This document shows positions 20,503-34,188 of a DNA stretch of 64,000 bases, one piece after another (positions within the stretch are counted from its first letter, which is position 1; the number at the start of each line of letters is the position of its first letter). The position numbers and the translations under genes were made by a program. The notes beneath the pieces were generated by a model. The model searched no databases and was not told where the DNA came from. It worked only from the letters and a program-made list of their open reading frames with translations. The DNA comes from Reticulitermes speratus (Eukaryota; Arthropoda; Insecta; Blattodea; Rhinotermitidae): positions 3,209,715 through 3,273,714 of the forward strand of contig JAJKFL010000006.1 of assembly GCA_021186555.1 (NCBI GenBank), read 5' to 3'.

Positions 20503-21346
20503 ATTGCTGGTAGATCACTCTGTATATCCTAGCTAGTAAAGCTGGTAGATCACTTTGTATATCCTAGCTAGTAAAGCTGGTAGATCACCCTGTATATCCT
20601 AGCTAGTAAAGCTGGTAGATCACTCTGAATATCCTAGCTAGTAAAGCTGGTATATCACCCTGTATATCCTAGCTAGTAAAGCTGGTAGATCACCCTGTAT
20701 ATCCTAGCTAGTAAAGCTGGTAGATCACCCTGTATATCCTAGCTAGTGAAGCTGGTAGATCACTCTGTATATTCTAGCTAGTAAAGCTGGTAGATCACCC
20801 TGTATATCCTAGCTAGTAAAGCTGGTAGATCACTCTGTATATCCTAGCTAGTAAAGCTGGTAGATCATCCTGTATATCCTAGCTAGTAAAGCTGGTAGAT
20901 CACCCTGTATATCCTAGCTAGTAAAGCTGGTAGATCACCCTGCATATCCTAGCTAGTGAAGCTGGTAGATCACCCTGTATATTATAGCTAGTAAAGCTAT
21001 AGATCACCCTGTATATCCTAGCTAGTAAAGCTGGTAGATCACTCTGTATATCCTAGCTAGTAAAGCTGGTAGATCATCCTGTATATCCTAGCTAGTAAAG
21101 CTGGTAGATCACCCTGTATATCCTAGCTAGTAAAGCTGGTAGATCACCTTGTATATCCTAGCTAGTAAAGCTGGTAGATCACCCTGTATATCCTAGCTAG
21201 TAAAGCTGGTAGATCACTCTGTATATCCTAGCTAGTAAAGCTGGTAGATCACCCTGTATATCCTAGCTAGTAAAGCTGGTAGATCACTCTGTATATCCTA
21301 GCTAGTAAAGCTGGTAGATCACCCTGTATATCCTAGCTAGTAAAGC
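20503..21346. repeat. 35-bp tandem array (about 24 units)
   Basis: Unit with GCTGGTAGATCACCCTGTAT and ATCCTAGCTAGTAAA; variants ACTCTG, ATCCTG and TTGTAT. It contains the palindromes AGCTAGCT-like CTAGCTAG. It begins about 25-30 nt after the OBP-A poly-A signal, so transcript ends may fall in or at the array. Confidence 0.95.
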
Positions 21347-22499
21347 ACGCCCTTCCCGTTTACAATGGAAATGACAAGCACCGTTTCACAATAATTCAGA
21401 TTTAGTCAAGATATTCAGTTTTATCCTGGAGATAAATTCCAGTCACTCCATCACTAAATGAGTCACGTTCCATTACGATCCATTTTAATATTATGCTCCC
21501 GATTACGTCTTCTGAGCGACAAATTCTTTTCATATTTCCGAAAAAAAAATTCTATGTGTTTTTCATCTCTCCCATGCTTGTTACATGCCAAAATTACCTT
21601 GTCCTCCTTAATTGGATCCCCAATATTATTGGTCACAATTCCTCACGATGCAATTTTCTCAAGCCTATTCTACTTTCTTTTATCTTCTGTCGAGATATTC
21701 ACCTGAATACTGAGTATAATGTAAAGCTCCTAAATTACGTTTAAGGTAACTATACTGTGTTGCTCTAAAGAGCAACATTTTGTGAGCATAGTAATGAAAT
21801 ATCAGGTTCGATACAATGCGTGGAATTTCTTAAGTGGAAGAACAAAGGTCAGCTTGGAAAGACAGGCTACTTCATACAGTTGGTTAGTCTGCTGGTTAGT
21901 TAATTAGTTACTAAGCTACTAAATAACCCGAACCAAGCATTGTCATTGTGTCTCTGTAGACAGGTACACCTTTATTTGCCAAACACTTGTCACCAGATTT
22001 AAACTCGTGTGACCTTATAGGCGTTCCTTATAAATAAAACGCCTTACGTAGAACCAGTCTGTCTATTACCAAGTATAAACGACTACACCGTTTGTCAGAT
22101 GTTTATGAAATTTGGTGTAGAAGTTCTTTATAAAAAGCTGTCGAAAAAGCGCTGATTTTCGTGAAAATCGATTCTGTGACAAGTCATACTTCACTTACGG
22201 TCGTGAAGTAATTTCTACCCATAATTTGCACATTTCTTGGCCGAACGGGGTCACATTCGGCACAACTTGTCAACTCGTAAAGTAGTTCTGTAATTGTGAG
22301 TGTCGTCAAAATCGCCGAGTTGAAAAAAAAATATTTTATTTAAGCGTATAAAAGGAATTGTAACCTTACTGTATATATTTTCGTCAGATCTGGAAAATAT
22401 TCAGCAGAGGAGATGTCAAACAAAATTTAGTGAGCAATAGTGAGTTCCATGAAAATCCATTCCCCACATGTGTTCAATTGCCTTGTGGTTTGTTAACCT
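21347..22499. other. intergenic, no gene seen
   Basis: Ordinary AT-rich sequence. ORFs of 82-83 codons near 21458-21744 overlap in two frames and show no splice or family support. Confidence 0.5.
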
Positions 22500-22710
22500 T
22501 TTAAAGCCTAACGGTTACTTCATACATCAACAGTTTTAACATTCACAAATTCTACACTCTGCCCACACTGTATTTATGTGTTTTGTGTTTGTATTAGAAC
22601 AAACAGCGACTTTTGCCTTATATAACATAAATTGATTTGTTTCTTTTTAACCGAGATGAAAAGTGTTTACTGCGCGGTACGAACTGGGTCTTTAAGTGAA
22701 ACAGTTTATG
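22500..22710 (+). repeat. single copy of the element amplified in the 114-bp arrays
   Basis: Starts with CCTTTTAAAGCCTAACGG and holds TGTATTTATGTGTTTTGTGT, GAACAAACAGCGA and GTTTACTGCGCGGTACGAAC. The same blocks in the same order form the arrays at 47525 and 53130. Here they are present once and more diverged, so this looks like a monomeric relative. Confidence 0.7.
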
Positions 22711-23397
22711 CTTCGTGTTTAAAGGGTTAAACTTTGGCATAAATTCCCTTCCTTATATACACACGGAGGAAAACTGTACCAAGACTAAGGAGTAGACAGA
22801 AAAAATACATTCAACTGCTAAACCACTGAAGGAAGTCAAAAACACATTTGGTCAGTTGTTTATTTAAAGACGATGACACAATCTCGCAGAACGTAGCGTC
22901 AACTTTCTGCATGATAACGAATAATAAAATACAAAGCACGTGAAAGGAAGTGGCCGTGGCCTAATCTGAGTTACTACACAGTCATTACTTCATTTGACCA
23001 ATATTTATTTCACACTTCCCGCAGCTATTTAAAAGCGCGTGTGAACGGCAGCGTTTTATACGATAAGCGATCCACAGTAAATGGCAAAGGATATGAGTTA
23101 GATAAAATAATGTGCGTGTGATCCGGAATTTGCTTGACAGGTGAGGAAAAAGAACTTGTAGTCTACCTACAAGGCTAGAGGTTGTCAAATTCAAAAAGAC
23201 CCAAAACGAACAGCCCAAACGTGGATAATCAGAGAGTGAGAAAGATTCGAAATGGTACCTCCCCCAGACAAATCGGAAAGGTTAGCAGTTGGGCGTAGTG
23301 GTTAGGGTAATGTCTGTTAGTGTCTGTCAGTGTCTGTCTGTGTCTGTCAATGCAAATTATGTGAACAGTTTAATTTACATTCAAACCATCATTGTCG
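22711..23397. other. intergenic, no gene seen
   Basis: Only short ORFs. A small direct repeat (TGTCTGTTAG/TGTCTGTCAG) is present at 23309-23350. Confidence 0.5.
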
Positions 23398-23630
23398 TCC
23401 AGACCGGCCTTGGGGCCCACCCAGCTCCTATAAAATGGGTAACGGTCTCTTTCTCGGGGTAAAGCGACGGGCGTGATATTATTATTATTATTTACTGCAA
23501 TTGGGTTTACGTGGCAGTAGAGTTGACCACCCACCCTCATCTAGTGCCAGGGTTAAAGAAAGAATAGAGCTATACCTCTACTCCCCCTCTGGGCCTTCAT
23601 GGCCCGTTCTAGGGAGACCTTTACCTTTAC
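23398..23630 (+). mobile_element. tRNA-derived SINE (family A), 5'-truncated and interrupted
   Basis: Starts at CCAGACCGGCCTTGGGGCCC, so the tRNA-like head is absent. Between GGTAAAGCGACGGGCGTG and AGAGTTGACCACCCACCCTC lies about 45 extra bases with a (TTA)n run, absent from the copy at 18675. The tail CTCCCCCTCTGGGCCTTCAT is intact. Confidence 0.75.
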
Positions 23631-24944
23631 CGTCATTGTTAACAGATGAGCATTTAGAGCTTCGTAAAGAACAACGAAATTGAAGCATGTTTCGAAACAG
23701 CAATGCAATTTTCCTACTGCCAGTCACACCAGGATGTAGTCATGCCTGTGCTCGAATAAACAGCGACCTTGAATCGTGTCATGCAGTGACCTTTTGTTAA
23801 AAGATGGTCACTGAATGAACAGCTACAACAAAAAATGGCGAAACAATACTCTCTTTTGTCAGACGGAAATTATTTTAATGCACATTTTAAAATTCGCTTC
23901 TTACTACATAAAAACACACCATACCTCCATTACGAACACCATACTTAGTGAGGATTCATTTATTCTGTCACATGACATTGTGTTTAAGCCCTCGCTCTTT
24001 TGAAACCTCACGTGGTGTAGGTTAGTAGTTCATTACCGCCTATCGCTCTCATCTTCAGGGTAAAGTAGTCCAAGACCTTCCCTAAACGTCGATAATCATC
24101 TACCTTCCCAGAAAAACGTGAGGTGAACTACACTGCGGCGGAAGCCGGAATTCTCGTATGAAGCTCAGACGCTTGTTGCGTGGTTCTTGACGTTAAGAAG
24201 GCACTACATCCTTCGAAACGTGGGGAATCACTCGTCAAACAGTGCAGCGTCATACCCCAGGAGACCTAAATCTGAGAAATAACACTGTGAGAACCACAAA
24301 TGTCACATCAGAGCTAATGCTGAAGTAAGTAATCGCTGTCCGTTCCGGGAACGTGAGGAGTTCCTCAAATTGTGCTGTCGAAATGTCGTGTTATTTAACG
24401 CTGAAGTTGCGGCACGCACAATTACCCCCGTCGTATAAAAAAAAATGTTTATTGTTACGTAAGAAAATACGCGACAGTGGCGACAAAGAGCAGTCACTTA
24501 CGTAAGAGTTCCAGACAACAGTTTGCTCAAAATATTAAATTATCTTTCCACTTTTTAAATTATGACTTGATTAAGCATAATTGTTAAACAAAAGCATAAA
24601 CCTTTAAAACTTAAGAAATAAATCCGATGAATAATTTCCAAAATTACATTTTTATCAGCACTGATGACGTCATGAAACATGAATACCAGTTGTGATGAGA
24701 GTTAAATTTTCCTTGCATCAAGGAGCACAAAGCGAAAATATAATGGTGATTGGGGAATAGTTCCACGCTTCCTGAGCTCCAGAATTACATGGAGGTAAGT
24801 GATTGGTTGACGCTTCGTCTGGTTTAACCTCGAAGAATAAGCCGAAATTTTCAGTTGGACAGGTGGCTGGGCAGTAGTGACGATGGCACAAAGAACTGTC
24901 CCTGCCAGCGATCGAACCACTGGCTCTACGGTCCATGCAGGACC
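23631..24944. other. intergenic, dispersed-repeat debris
   Basis: No exon is supported. Around 24700-24940 a reading on the minus strand (PPCNSGAQEAWN and similar) looks like a decayed dispersed repeat also common elsewhere in such genomes; I could not assign it. Confidence 0.4.
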
Positions 24945-25190
24945 CTCATGTCCTTTACGATCAATCTCAAGACGTCTCTAGCCATAGCTATTTTTCTTCA
25001 GCCTCTAACACCCATTTTCTTCAGATCATTTTCATCATCGTCCAACCATCTCTTTCTTGGCTTTCCAAAGGACATTTTCCTTCTGAGATGTATTCTTAAA
25101 CGCTTTCTTCAGAGTTTTTTTCTGCCATTATTTCCACATGTTCTAACCATCGTTATCTTATTTTGTCTAATTTATGAGATAATTTAAATT
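24945..25190 (-). mobile_element. non-LTR retrotransposon (LINE) 3' fragment
   Basis: The minus strand decodes, with stops and a frame break, into GKPRKRWLDDDENDLKKMGV, then an Arg-Asp segment and VKDMRVLHGP. This matches the C-terminal tail typical of many LINE reverse transcriptases (R-G-R-P-x-x-R-W-x-D ... L-x-x-x-G-V). No intact RT domain remains. Confidence 0.6.
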
Positions 25191-25254
25191 TAAATTAAAA
25201 CCAACTTGATGCACACTTACTATTAAAAAACTTTAATAGTAGATCAATTAACTC

Positions 25255-25288
25255 TACATGTTTCGGTCAGGTACCTGACCATCTTCAG
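25255..25288 (-). other. structured hairpin motif (hammerhead-like), perfect stem
   Basis: Minus strand: CTGAAGA-T, then the palindrome GGTCAGGTACCTGACC, then GAAACATGTA. The central stem is perfect but the outer (stem I-like) pairing is weak. Confidence 0.45.
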
Positions 25289-25851
25289 GGGTATACTACA
25301 TTAAATTGCGTAGTCCATATGTTAAAAACACATAAGATATGAGCCTATAAGGTCTCGTCGTGTATAAAGTTTTCACAAATCACTAAAAATCACTAAAACT
25401 TTTTTAAATAGTCAACACTTGTAATCCCACAATAGTTCCACCTTTTATAAAACTTACAGCACTGTTATTGTATAATACTTAAGCATATTCACTTATGCGT
25501 CCTATTTTTCATATCGAAGTATGTCTCGTACAGACGATGTGTAGTGTACCTTTTATTGTAGATTTACTATGATTTGAAGTCTGGGATATTATGTCAGCGC
25601 GTTATTATTGGCGTATTGTCATTTTTTTATGCATGGTTTTGCATTATTGTTCTGCGTGTTTCCTGTTATGTGGACTGTGTTTTATGCGTGTTGTGAGGTG
25701 TATCGGTTGCTTGCCTTCGGTCAACTCTGAGATAATATTTGGTTCTGTATAGAGATCCACCAATTCTTGATTGGTGTACATCCTCCATCAGCTATTTTCT
25801 TTTACAGGACAAAATATTTTACTCAGTATTTTCCTTTCCCAACAACAAGCA
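25289..25851. other. intergenic, no gene seen
   Basis: Unique-looking sequence up to the edge of the 40-bp array. Confidence 0.5.
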
Positions 25852-28800
25852 ACAGGCACGTGAAATTATAATGTAGACAGATCACAGGCATACAGGCACG
25901 TGAAATTATAATGTAGACAGATCACAGGCATACAGGCACGTGAAATTATAATGTAGACAGATCACAGGCATACAGGCACGTGAAATTATAATGTAGACAG
26001 ATCACAGGCATACAGGCACGTGAAATTATAATGTAGACAGATCACAGGCATACAGGCACGTGAAATTATAATGTAGACAGATCACAGGCATACAGGCACG
26101 TGAAATTATAATGTAGACAGATCACAGGCATACAGGCACGTGAAATTATAATGTAGACAGATCACAGGCATACAGGCACGTGAAATTATAATGTAGACAG
26201 ATCACAGGCATACAGGCATGTGAAATTTTAATGTAGACAGATCACAGGCATACAGGCACGTGAAATTATAATGTAGACAGATCACAGGCATACAGGCACG
26301 TGAAATTATAATGTAGACAGATCACAGGCATACAGGCACGTGAAATTATAATGTAGACAGATCACAGGCATACAGGCACGTGAAATTATAATGTAGACAG
26401 ATCACAGGCATACAGGCACGTGAAATTATAATATAGACAGATCACAGGCATACAGGCACGTGAAATTATAATGTAGACAGATCACAGGCATACAGGCACG
26501 TGAAATTATAATGTAGACAGATCACAGGCATACAAGCACGTGAAATTATAATGTAGACAGATCACAGGCATACAGGCACGTGAAATTATAATGTAGACAG
26601 ATCACAGGCATACAGGCACGTGAAATTATAATGTAGACAGATCACAGGCATACAGGCACGTGAAATTACAATGTAGACAGATCACAGGCATACAGGCACG
26701 TGAAATTATAATGTAGACAGATCACAGGCATACAGGCACGTGAAATTATAATGTAGACAGATCACAGGCATACAAGCACGTGAAATTATAATGTAGACAG
26801 ATCACAGGCATACAGGCACGTGAAATTATAATGTAGACAATCACAGGCATACAAGCACGTGAAATTATAATGTAGACAGATCACAGGCATACAGGCACGT
26901 GAAATTACAATGTAGACAGATCACAGGCATACAGGCACGTGAAATTATAATGTAGACAGATCACAGGCATACAGGCACGTGAAATTACAATGTAGACAGA
27001 TCACAGGCATACAGGCACGTGAAATTATAATGTAGACAGATCACAGGCATACAAGCACGTGAAATTATAATGTAGACAGATCACAGGCATACAGGCACGT
27101 GAAATTATAATGTAGACAATCACAGGCATACAAGCACGTGAAATTATAATGTAGACAGATCACAGGCATACAGGCACGTGAAATTATAATGTAGACAGAT
27201 CACAGGCATACAGGCACGTGAAATTACAATGTAGACAGATCACAGGCATACAGGCACGTGAAATTATAATGTAGACAGATCACAGGCATACAGGCACGTG
27301 AAATTATAATGTAGACAGATCACAGGCATACAAGCACGTGAAATTATAATGTAGACAGATCACAGGCATACAGGCACGTGAAATTATAATGTAGACAGAT
27401 CACAGGCATACAAGCACGTGAAATTATAATGTAGACAGATCACAGGCATACAGGCACGTGAAATTATAATGTAGACAGATCACAGGCATACAGGCACGTG
27501 AAATTATAATGTAGACAGATCACAGGCATACAGGCACGTGAAATTACAATGTAGACAGATCACAGGCATACAGGCACGTGAAATTATAATATAGACAGAT
27601 CACAGGCATACAGGCACGTGAAATTATAATGTAGACAGATCACAGGCATACAAGCACGTGAAATTATAATGTAGACAGATCACAGGCATACAGGCACGTG
27701 AAATTATAATGTAGACAGATCACAGGCATACAGGCACGTGAAATTATAATGTAGACAGATCACAGGCATACAGGCACGTGAAATTACAATGTAGACAGAT
27801 CACAGGCATACAGGCACGTGAAATTATAATGTAGACAGATCACAGGCATACAGGCACGTGAAATTATAATGTAGACAGATCACAGGCATACAAGCACGTG
27901 AAATTATAATGTAGACAGATCACAGGCATACAGGCACGTGAAATTATAATGTAGACAATCACAGGCATACAAGCACGTGAAATTATAATGTAGACAGATC
28001 ACAGGCATACAGGCACGTGAAATTATAATGTAGACAGATCACAGGCATACAGGCACGTGAAATTATAATGTAGACAGATCACAGGCATACAAGCACGTGA
28101 AATTATAATGTAGACAGATCACAGGCATACAGGCACGTGAAATTATAATGTAGACAGATCACAGGCATACAGGCACGTGAAATTATAATGTAGACAGATC
28201 ACAGGCATACAGGCACGTGAAATTACAATGTAGACAGATCACAGGCATACAGGCACGTGAAATTATAATGTAGACAGATCACAGGCATACAGGCACGTGA
28301 AATTATAATGTAGACAGATCACAGGCATACAAGCACGTGAAATTATAATGTAGACAGATCACAGGCATACAGGCACGTGAAATTATAATGTAGACAATCA
28401 CAGGCATACAAGCACGTGAAATTATAATGTAGACAGATCACAGGCATACAGGCACGTGAAATTACAATGTAGACAGATCACAGGCATACAGGCACGTGAA
28501 ATTATAATGTAGACAGATCACAGGCATACAGGCACGTGAAATTACAATGTAGACAGATCACAGGCATACAGGCACGTGAAATTATAATGTAGACAGATCA
28601 CAGGCATACAAGCACGTGAAATTATAATGTAGACAGATCACAGGCATACAGGCACGTGAAATTATAATGTAGACAATCACAGGCATACAAGCACGTGAAA
28701 TTATAATGTAGACAGATCACAGGCATACAGGCACGTGAAATTATAATGTAGACAGATCACAGGCATACAGGCACGTGAAATTACAATGTAGACAGATCAC

Positions 28801-31800
28801 AGGCATACAGGCACGTGAAATTATAATGTAGACAGATCACAGGCATACAGGCACGTGAAATTATAATGTAGACAGATCACAGGCATACAAGCACGTGAAA
28901 TTATAATGTAGACAGATCACAGGCATACAGGCACGTGAAATTATAATGTAGACAGATCACAGGCATACAAGCACGTGAAATTATAATGTAGACAGATCAC
29001 AGGCATACAGGCACGTGAAATTATAATGTAGACAGATCACAGGCATACAGGCACGTGAAATTATAATGTAGACAGATCACAGGCATACAGGCACGTGAAA
29101 TTACAATGTAGACAGATCACAGGCATACAGGCACGTGAAATTATAATATAGACAGATCACAGGCATACAGGCACGTGAAATTATAATGTAGACAGATCAC
29201 AGGCATACAAGCACGTGAAATTATAATGTAGACAGATCACAGGCATACAGGCACGTGAAATTAAAGTAGAGAACAGGATAAAGCTGAAATATGTAGACAG
29301 TCACAGATAAGGCATGAATTATAATGTAGAATAAGGATAAGTGAAATTAGTAGAGTCAGCCAGACGTGAATAATTAGCAGATCACAGGCATAAGGCACGT
29401 GAATTATAATGTGAGTAAGTAAGGACGGAAATGTAGACAGATCAACAGCAGGAAATTATATGTGACAGTAGGCTAGCACGTGAAATTAAATGTAGACAGA
29501 TCACAGGCATACAGGCACGTGAAATTATAATGTAGACAGATCACAGGCATACAGGCACGTGAAATTATAATGTAGACAGATCACAGGCATACAGGCACGT
29601 GAAATTATAATGTAGACAGATCACAGGCATACAGGCACGTGAAATTATAATGTAGACAGATCACAGGCATACAGGCACGTGAAATTATAATGTAGACAGA
29701 TCACAGGCATACAGGCACGTGAAATTATAATGTAGACAGATCACAGGCATACAAGCACGTGAAATTATAATGTAGACAGATCACAGGCATACAGCACGTG
29801 AAATTATAATGTAGACAGATCACAGGCATACAGGCACGTGAAATTATAATGTAGACAGATCACAGGCATACAGGCACGTGAAATTAAATGTATGACAGAT
29901 CACAGGCATACAGGCACGTGAAATTATAATGTAGACAGATCACAGGCATACAGGCACGTGAAATTAAATGTAGACAGATCACAGGCATACAGCACGTGAA
30001 ATTATAATGTAGACAGATCACAGGCATACAGGCACGTGAAATTATAATGTAGACAGATCACAGGCATACAAGCACGTGAAATTATAATGTAGACAGATCA
30101 CAGGCATACAGGCACGTGAAATTATAATGTAGACAGATCACAGGCATACAGGCACGTGAAATTATAATGTAGACAGATCACAGGCATACAGGCACGTGAA
30201 ATTACAATGTAGACAGATCACAGGCATACAGGCACGTGAAATTATAATGTAGACAGATCACAGGCATACAGGCACGTGAAATTATAATGTAGACAGATCA
30301 CAGGCATACAAGCACGTGAAATTATAATGTAGACAGATCACAGGCATACAGGCACGTGAAATTATAATGTAGACAATCACAGGCATACAAGCACGTGAAA
30401 TTATAATGTAGACAGATCACAGGCATACAGGCACGTGAAATTATAATGTAGACAGATCACAGGCATACAGGCACGTGAAATTACAATGTAGACAGATCAC
30501 AGGCATACAGGCACGTGAAATTATAATGTAGACAGATCACAGGCATACAGGCACGTGAAATTATAATGTAGACAGATCACAGGCATACAAGCACGTGAAA
30601 TTATAATGTAGACAGATCACAGGCATACAGGCACGTGAAATTATAATGTAGACAGATCACAGGCATACAAGCACGTGAAATTATAATGTAGACAGATCAC
30701 AGGCATACAGGCACGTGAAATTATAATGTAGACAGATCACAGGCATACAGGCACGTGAAATTATAATGTAGACAGATCACAGGCATACAGGCACGTGAAA
30801 TTACAATGTAGACAGATCACAGGCATACAGGCACGTGAAATTATAATGTAGACAGATCACAGGCATACAGGCACGTGAAATTATAATGTAGACAGATCAC
30901 AGGCATACAAGCACGTGAAATTATAATGTAGACAGATCACAGGCATACAGGCACGTGAAATTATAATGTAGACAATCACAGGCATACAAGCACGTGAAAT
31001 TATAATGTAGACAGATCACAGGCATACAGGCACGTGAAATTATAATGTAGACAGATCACAGGCATACAGGCACGTGAAATTATAATGTAGACAGATCACA
31101 GGCATACAGGCACGTGAAATTATAATGTAGACAGATCACAGGCATACAAGCACGTGAAATTATAATGTAGACAGATCACAGGCATACAGGCACGTGAAAT
31201 TATAATGTAGACAGATCACAGGCATACAAGCACGTGAAATTATAATGTAGACAGATCACAGGCATACAGGCACGTGAAATTATAATGTAGACAGATCACA
31301 GGCATACAGGCACGTGAAATTATAATGTAGACAGATCACAGGCATACAGGCACGTGAAATTACAATGTAGACAGATCACAGGCATACAGGCACGTGAAAT
31401 TATAATGTAGACAGATCACAGGCATACAGGCACGTGAAATTATAATGTAGACAGATCACAGGCATACAAGCACGTGAAATTATAATGTAGACAGATCACA
31501 GGCATACAGGCACGTGAAATTATAATGTAGACAATCACAGGCATACAAGCACGTGAAATTATAATGTAGACAGATCACAGGCATACAGGCACGTGAAATT
31601 ATAATGTAGACAGATCACAGGCATACAGGCACGTGAAATTACAATGTAGACAGATCACAGGCATACAGGCACGTGAAATTATAATGTAGACAGATCACAG
31701 GCATACAGGCACGTGAAATTATAATGTAGACAGATCACAGGCATACAAGCACGTGAAATTATAATGTAGACAGATCACAGGCATACAGGCACGTGAAATT

Positions 31801-32268
31801 ATAATGTAGACAGATCACAGGCATACAAGCACGTGAAATTATAATGTAGACAGATCACAGGCATACAGGCACGTGAAATTATAATGTAGACAGATCACAG
31901 GCATACAGGCACGTGAAATTATAATGTAGACAGATCACAGGCATACAGGCACGTGAAATTACAATGTAGACAGATCACAGGCATACAGGCACGTGAAATT
32001 ATAATGTAGACAGATCACAGGCATACAGGCACGTGAAATTATAATGTAGACAGATCACAGGCATACAAGCACGTGAAATTATAATGTAGACAGATCACAG
32101 GCATACAGGCACGTGAAATTATAATGTAGACAATCACAGGCATACAAGCACGTGAAATTATAATGTAGACAGATCACAGGCATACAGGCACGTGAAATTA
32201 TAATGTAGACAGATCACAGGCATACAGGCACGTGAAATTATAATGTAGACAGATCACAGGCATACATG
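25852..32268. repeat. 40-bp satellite array, about 160 units, with higher-order structure
   Basis: Unit CAGGCACGTGAAATTATAAT plus GTAGACAGATCACAGGCATA. The first 16-17 units are almost invariant; later units carry marker variants (AAGCACG, ATTACAATG, 39-bp units with GACAATCAC). The 39-bp units recur at 30372, 30971, 31530 and 32129, spacings of 599, 559 and 599, exactly 15, 14 and 15 units, so a 14-15-mer higher-order repeat has been amplified. Almost every unit contains CACGTG. Units at 29263-29490 are scrambled by many small indels. No coding potential. Confidence 0.97.
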
Positions 32269-33551
32269 CATATTAAGAATTCAACACTGTAAGTCGATAG
32301 TTATAGACATGGCGACGATTGGAATCTTTGAGTTGCTGTCAGACACACTGAACTTATACACGATTTGTGCTTGAGCAGTTTTTCCGAGACATAAAACTAA
32401 AAACTAACTAACTAACTAACTAACTAACTCCATGGAGCAGAGAGTCCTTCTTGAGAAGCTAACAGGTCGTCAGCTAATCAAGAAATTCCTCACGTTTTAT
32501 GGAACCCGAAGGTTCATTACCGCACTCACAACAGCCCGCCACCTGTCCCTATCCTGAGCCATAATTCTTAACAGTGACAGTTTTTCACCATAACTCGCAG
32601 TTTTCCAAAAGGCCTTGGTCTTGCCAACAGCGGTTTTGCCAGTCGCGGACTATTCAAGAATTTAACTGCGCAGTTTGTAATGAATTGTTTTACGATCTGT
32701 GCAAAGTGGGGAATTTGACAGCTTTGACGATTCAACGTCTGCAGTTTAGAAATTTTTTGCACCGCTAGAAACATGAGAATTGTTTGAGGGGCAAATCTGT
32801 AAATAAATTAATAAATAATGTATCTCAGTTTTACTTACGTTATGAAAAAATACAAGACAAAGTGAGTGGCCTAAATTAAGTGAAGAATTTACAAGAAACA
32901 AAACCTTGGTAGGGTAAAGTGGCAGTTTCAAGGTCATCATTCTGGAAATTATTTGTTAATGATTGTGGAGCCAGAAAGCGATAGGTCCTATAGAGTCCAC
33001 TCTATAACTTAAAGCGCACTATTAGTATATTCAACCAACAAATTTACAACATTATTGACACGTATGAACTGTCGCATAAACACTTCATACATGTCAATAA
33101 TCTTGTGCAATTTTTGGGTGATTTAAACTTACGATAAAATGCATGGTACATAGAATATAAAATTCGCATTATTAAGGTTTACACGCAGTTTATGATATAA
33201 TATTAAATTTGTTATGTAAACAAATACAACAGAATAATATTCGTTTTTTCACCGCTTTAGGGAGAATGCCAACAGCCAATATGGGCCGAATTTCCCCGCG
33301 GCCAGTCAACTGAACATCTCTGTGTTAAATGACATTTCATCAACAATTAAACGCACATAAAATTCCAGCAACAAGAATTTTGCATTTCGTTTCAACCTAA
33401 AGTTAGGCCTGTTGTCCCTGTTTTGTCACCCCTCTGGAGAGGACATTATATCATGTCATCAAACTCACATCCGGAAATAGGGGAATCACCCATCCCGTCA
33501 CGTGGAACAGTCTCATGATACAAGTATCATCAGCTGAGTGCTGCCGGTTAT
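32269..33551. other. intergenic, upstream region of OBP-B
   Basis: Contains a (CTAA)n run at 32403-32427 followed by a LINE-associated dispersed repeat (32428-32565) that recurs in degraded form at 39280-39420 and 62535-62660. The rest shows no gene. Confidence 0.5.
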
Positions 33552-33559
33552 TATATAAA
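33552..33559 (+). promoter_or_regulatory. TATA box of OBP-B
   Basis: TATATAAA, 42 nt upstream of the start codon. CCAGTTC about 28 nt downstream resembles an arthropod initiator, which would leave a very short 5' leader of roughly a dozen nucleotides. Confidence 0.55.
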
Positions 33560-33593
33560 CCAGACACGACGTACACAAAGCCAGTTCGTCACA

Positions 33594-33693
33594 ATGTTGC
33601 TGTCCTGTGTGACGCTGTTTTTGACCGTCGTCTGCTGTGCGTTTGCAGGGAGCGAAGATTGGGAATCATCACAGGCACGTCCTGTGGACTCAG
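33594..33693 (+). CDS. OBP-B exon 1 (signal peptide)
   Basis: 100 nt; hydrophobic segment of residues 2-18, predicted cleavage after CAFAG. Donor CAG/GTGTGT, phase 1. Confidence 0.75.
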
Positions 33694-33788
33694 GTGTGTT
33701 CTGTGTCCCCATTTAACAGAAAATAACATACGACAGTTGTTGCAGGTGGTAGTAGTAGTAGTAGTAGTACTACAAGCAGCAGCAGGAT

Positions 33789-33841
<53 letters not shown>

Positions 33842-34125
33842 AAAAGGTAAAATTCTTCCTAGAACAGGCCACGAAGGCTTAGAGGGGGAGTAGAGTTATA
33901 GCTCTACTCTTTCTTTAACCTCGGCGCTAGATGAGGGTGGGTGGTCAACTCCACACCCCGGCCGCTTTACCCCGGGAAAGAGACCCGGTACACTTTGTAT
34001 AGGAGGCTGGGTAGGCCCCAGGGCCGGTCTGGACGGCTGCGAAATATCTCGCCCCCACCGGGATTCGATCCCCGGACCATACAGCCCGTAGCGAGTCGCT
34101 ATACCGACTACGCTATCCCGGCCCA

Positions 34126-34188
<63 letters not shown>

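Noticed and set aside
25852..32268. CRISPR-like regular repeats
   Set aside because: No unique spacers; pure head-to-tail satellite in a eukaryotic intergenic region.
33515..33850. 111-codon ORF overlapping OBP-B exon 1
   Set aside because: Different frame from the signal-peptide exon and ends in microsatellite poly-Val/Ala.
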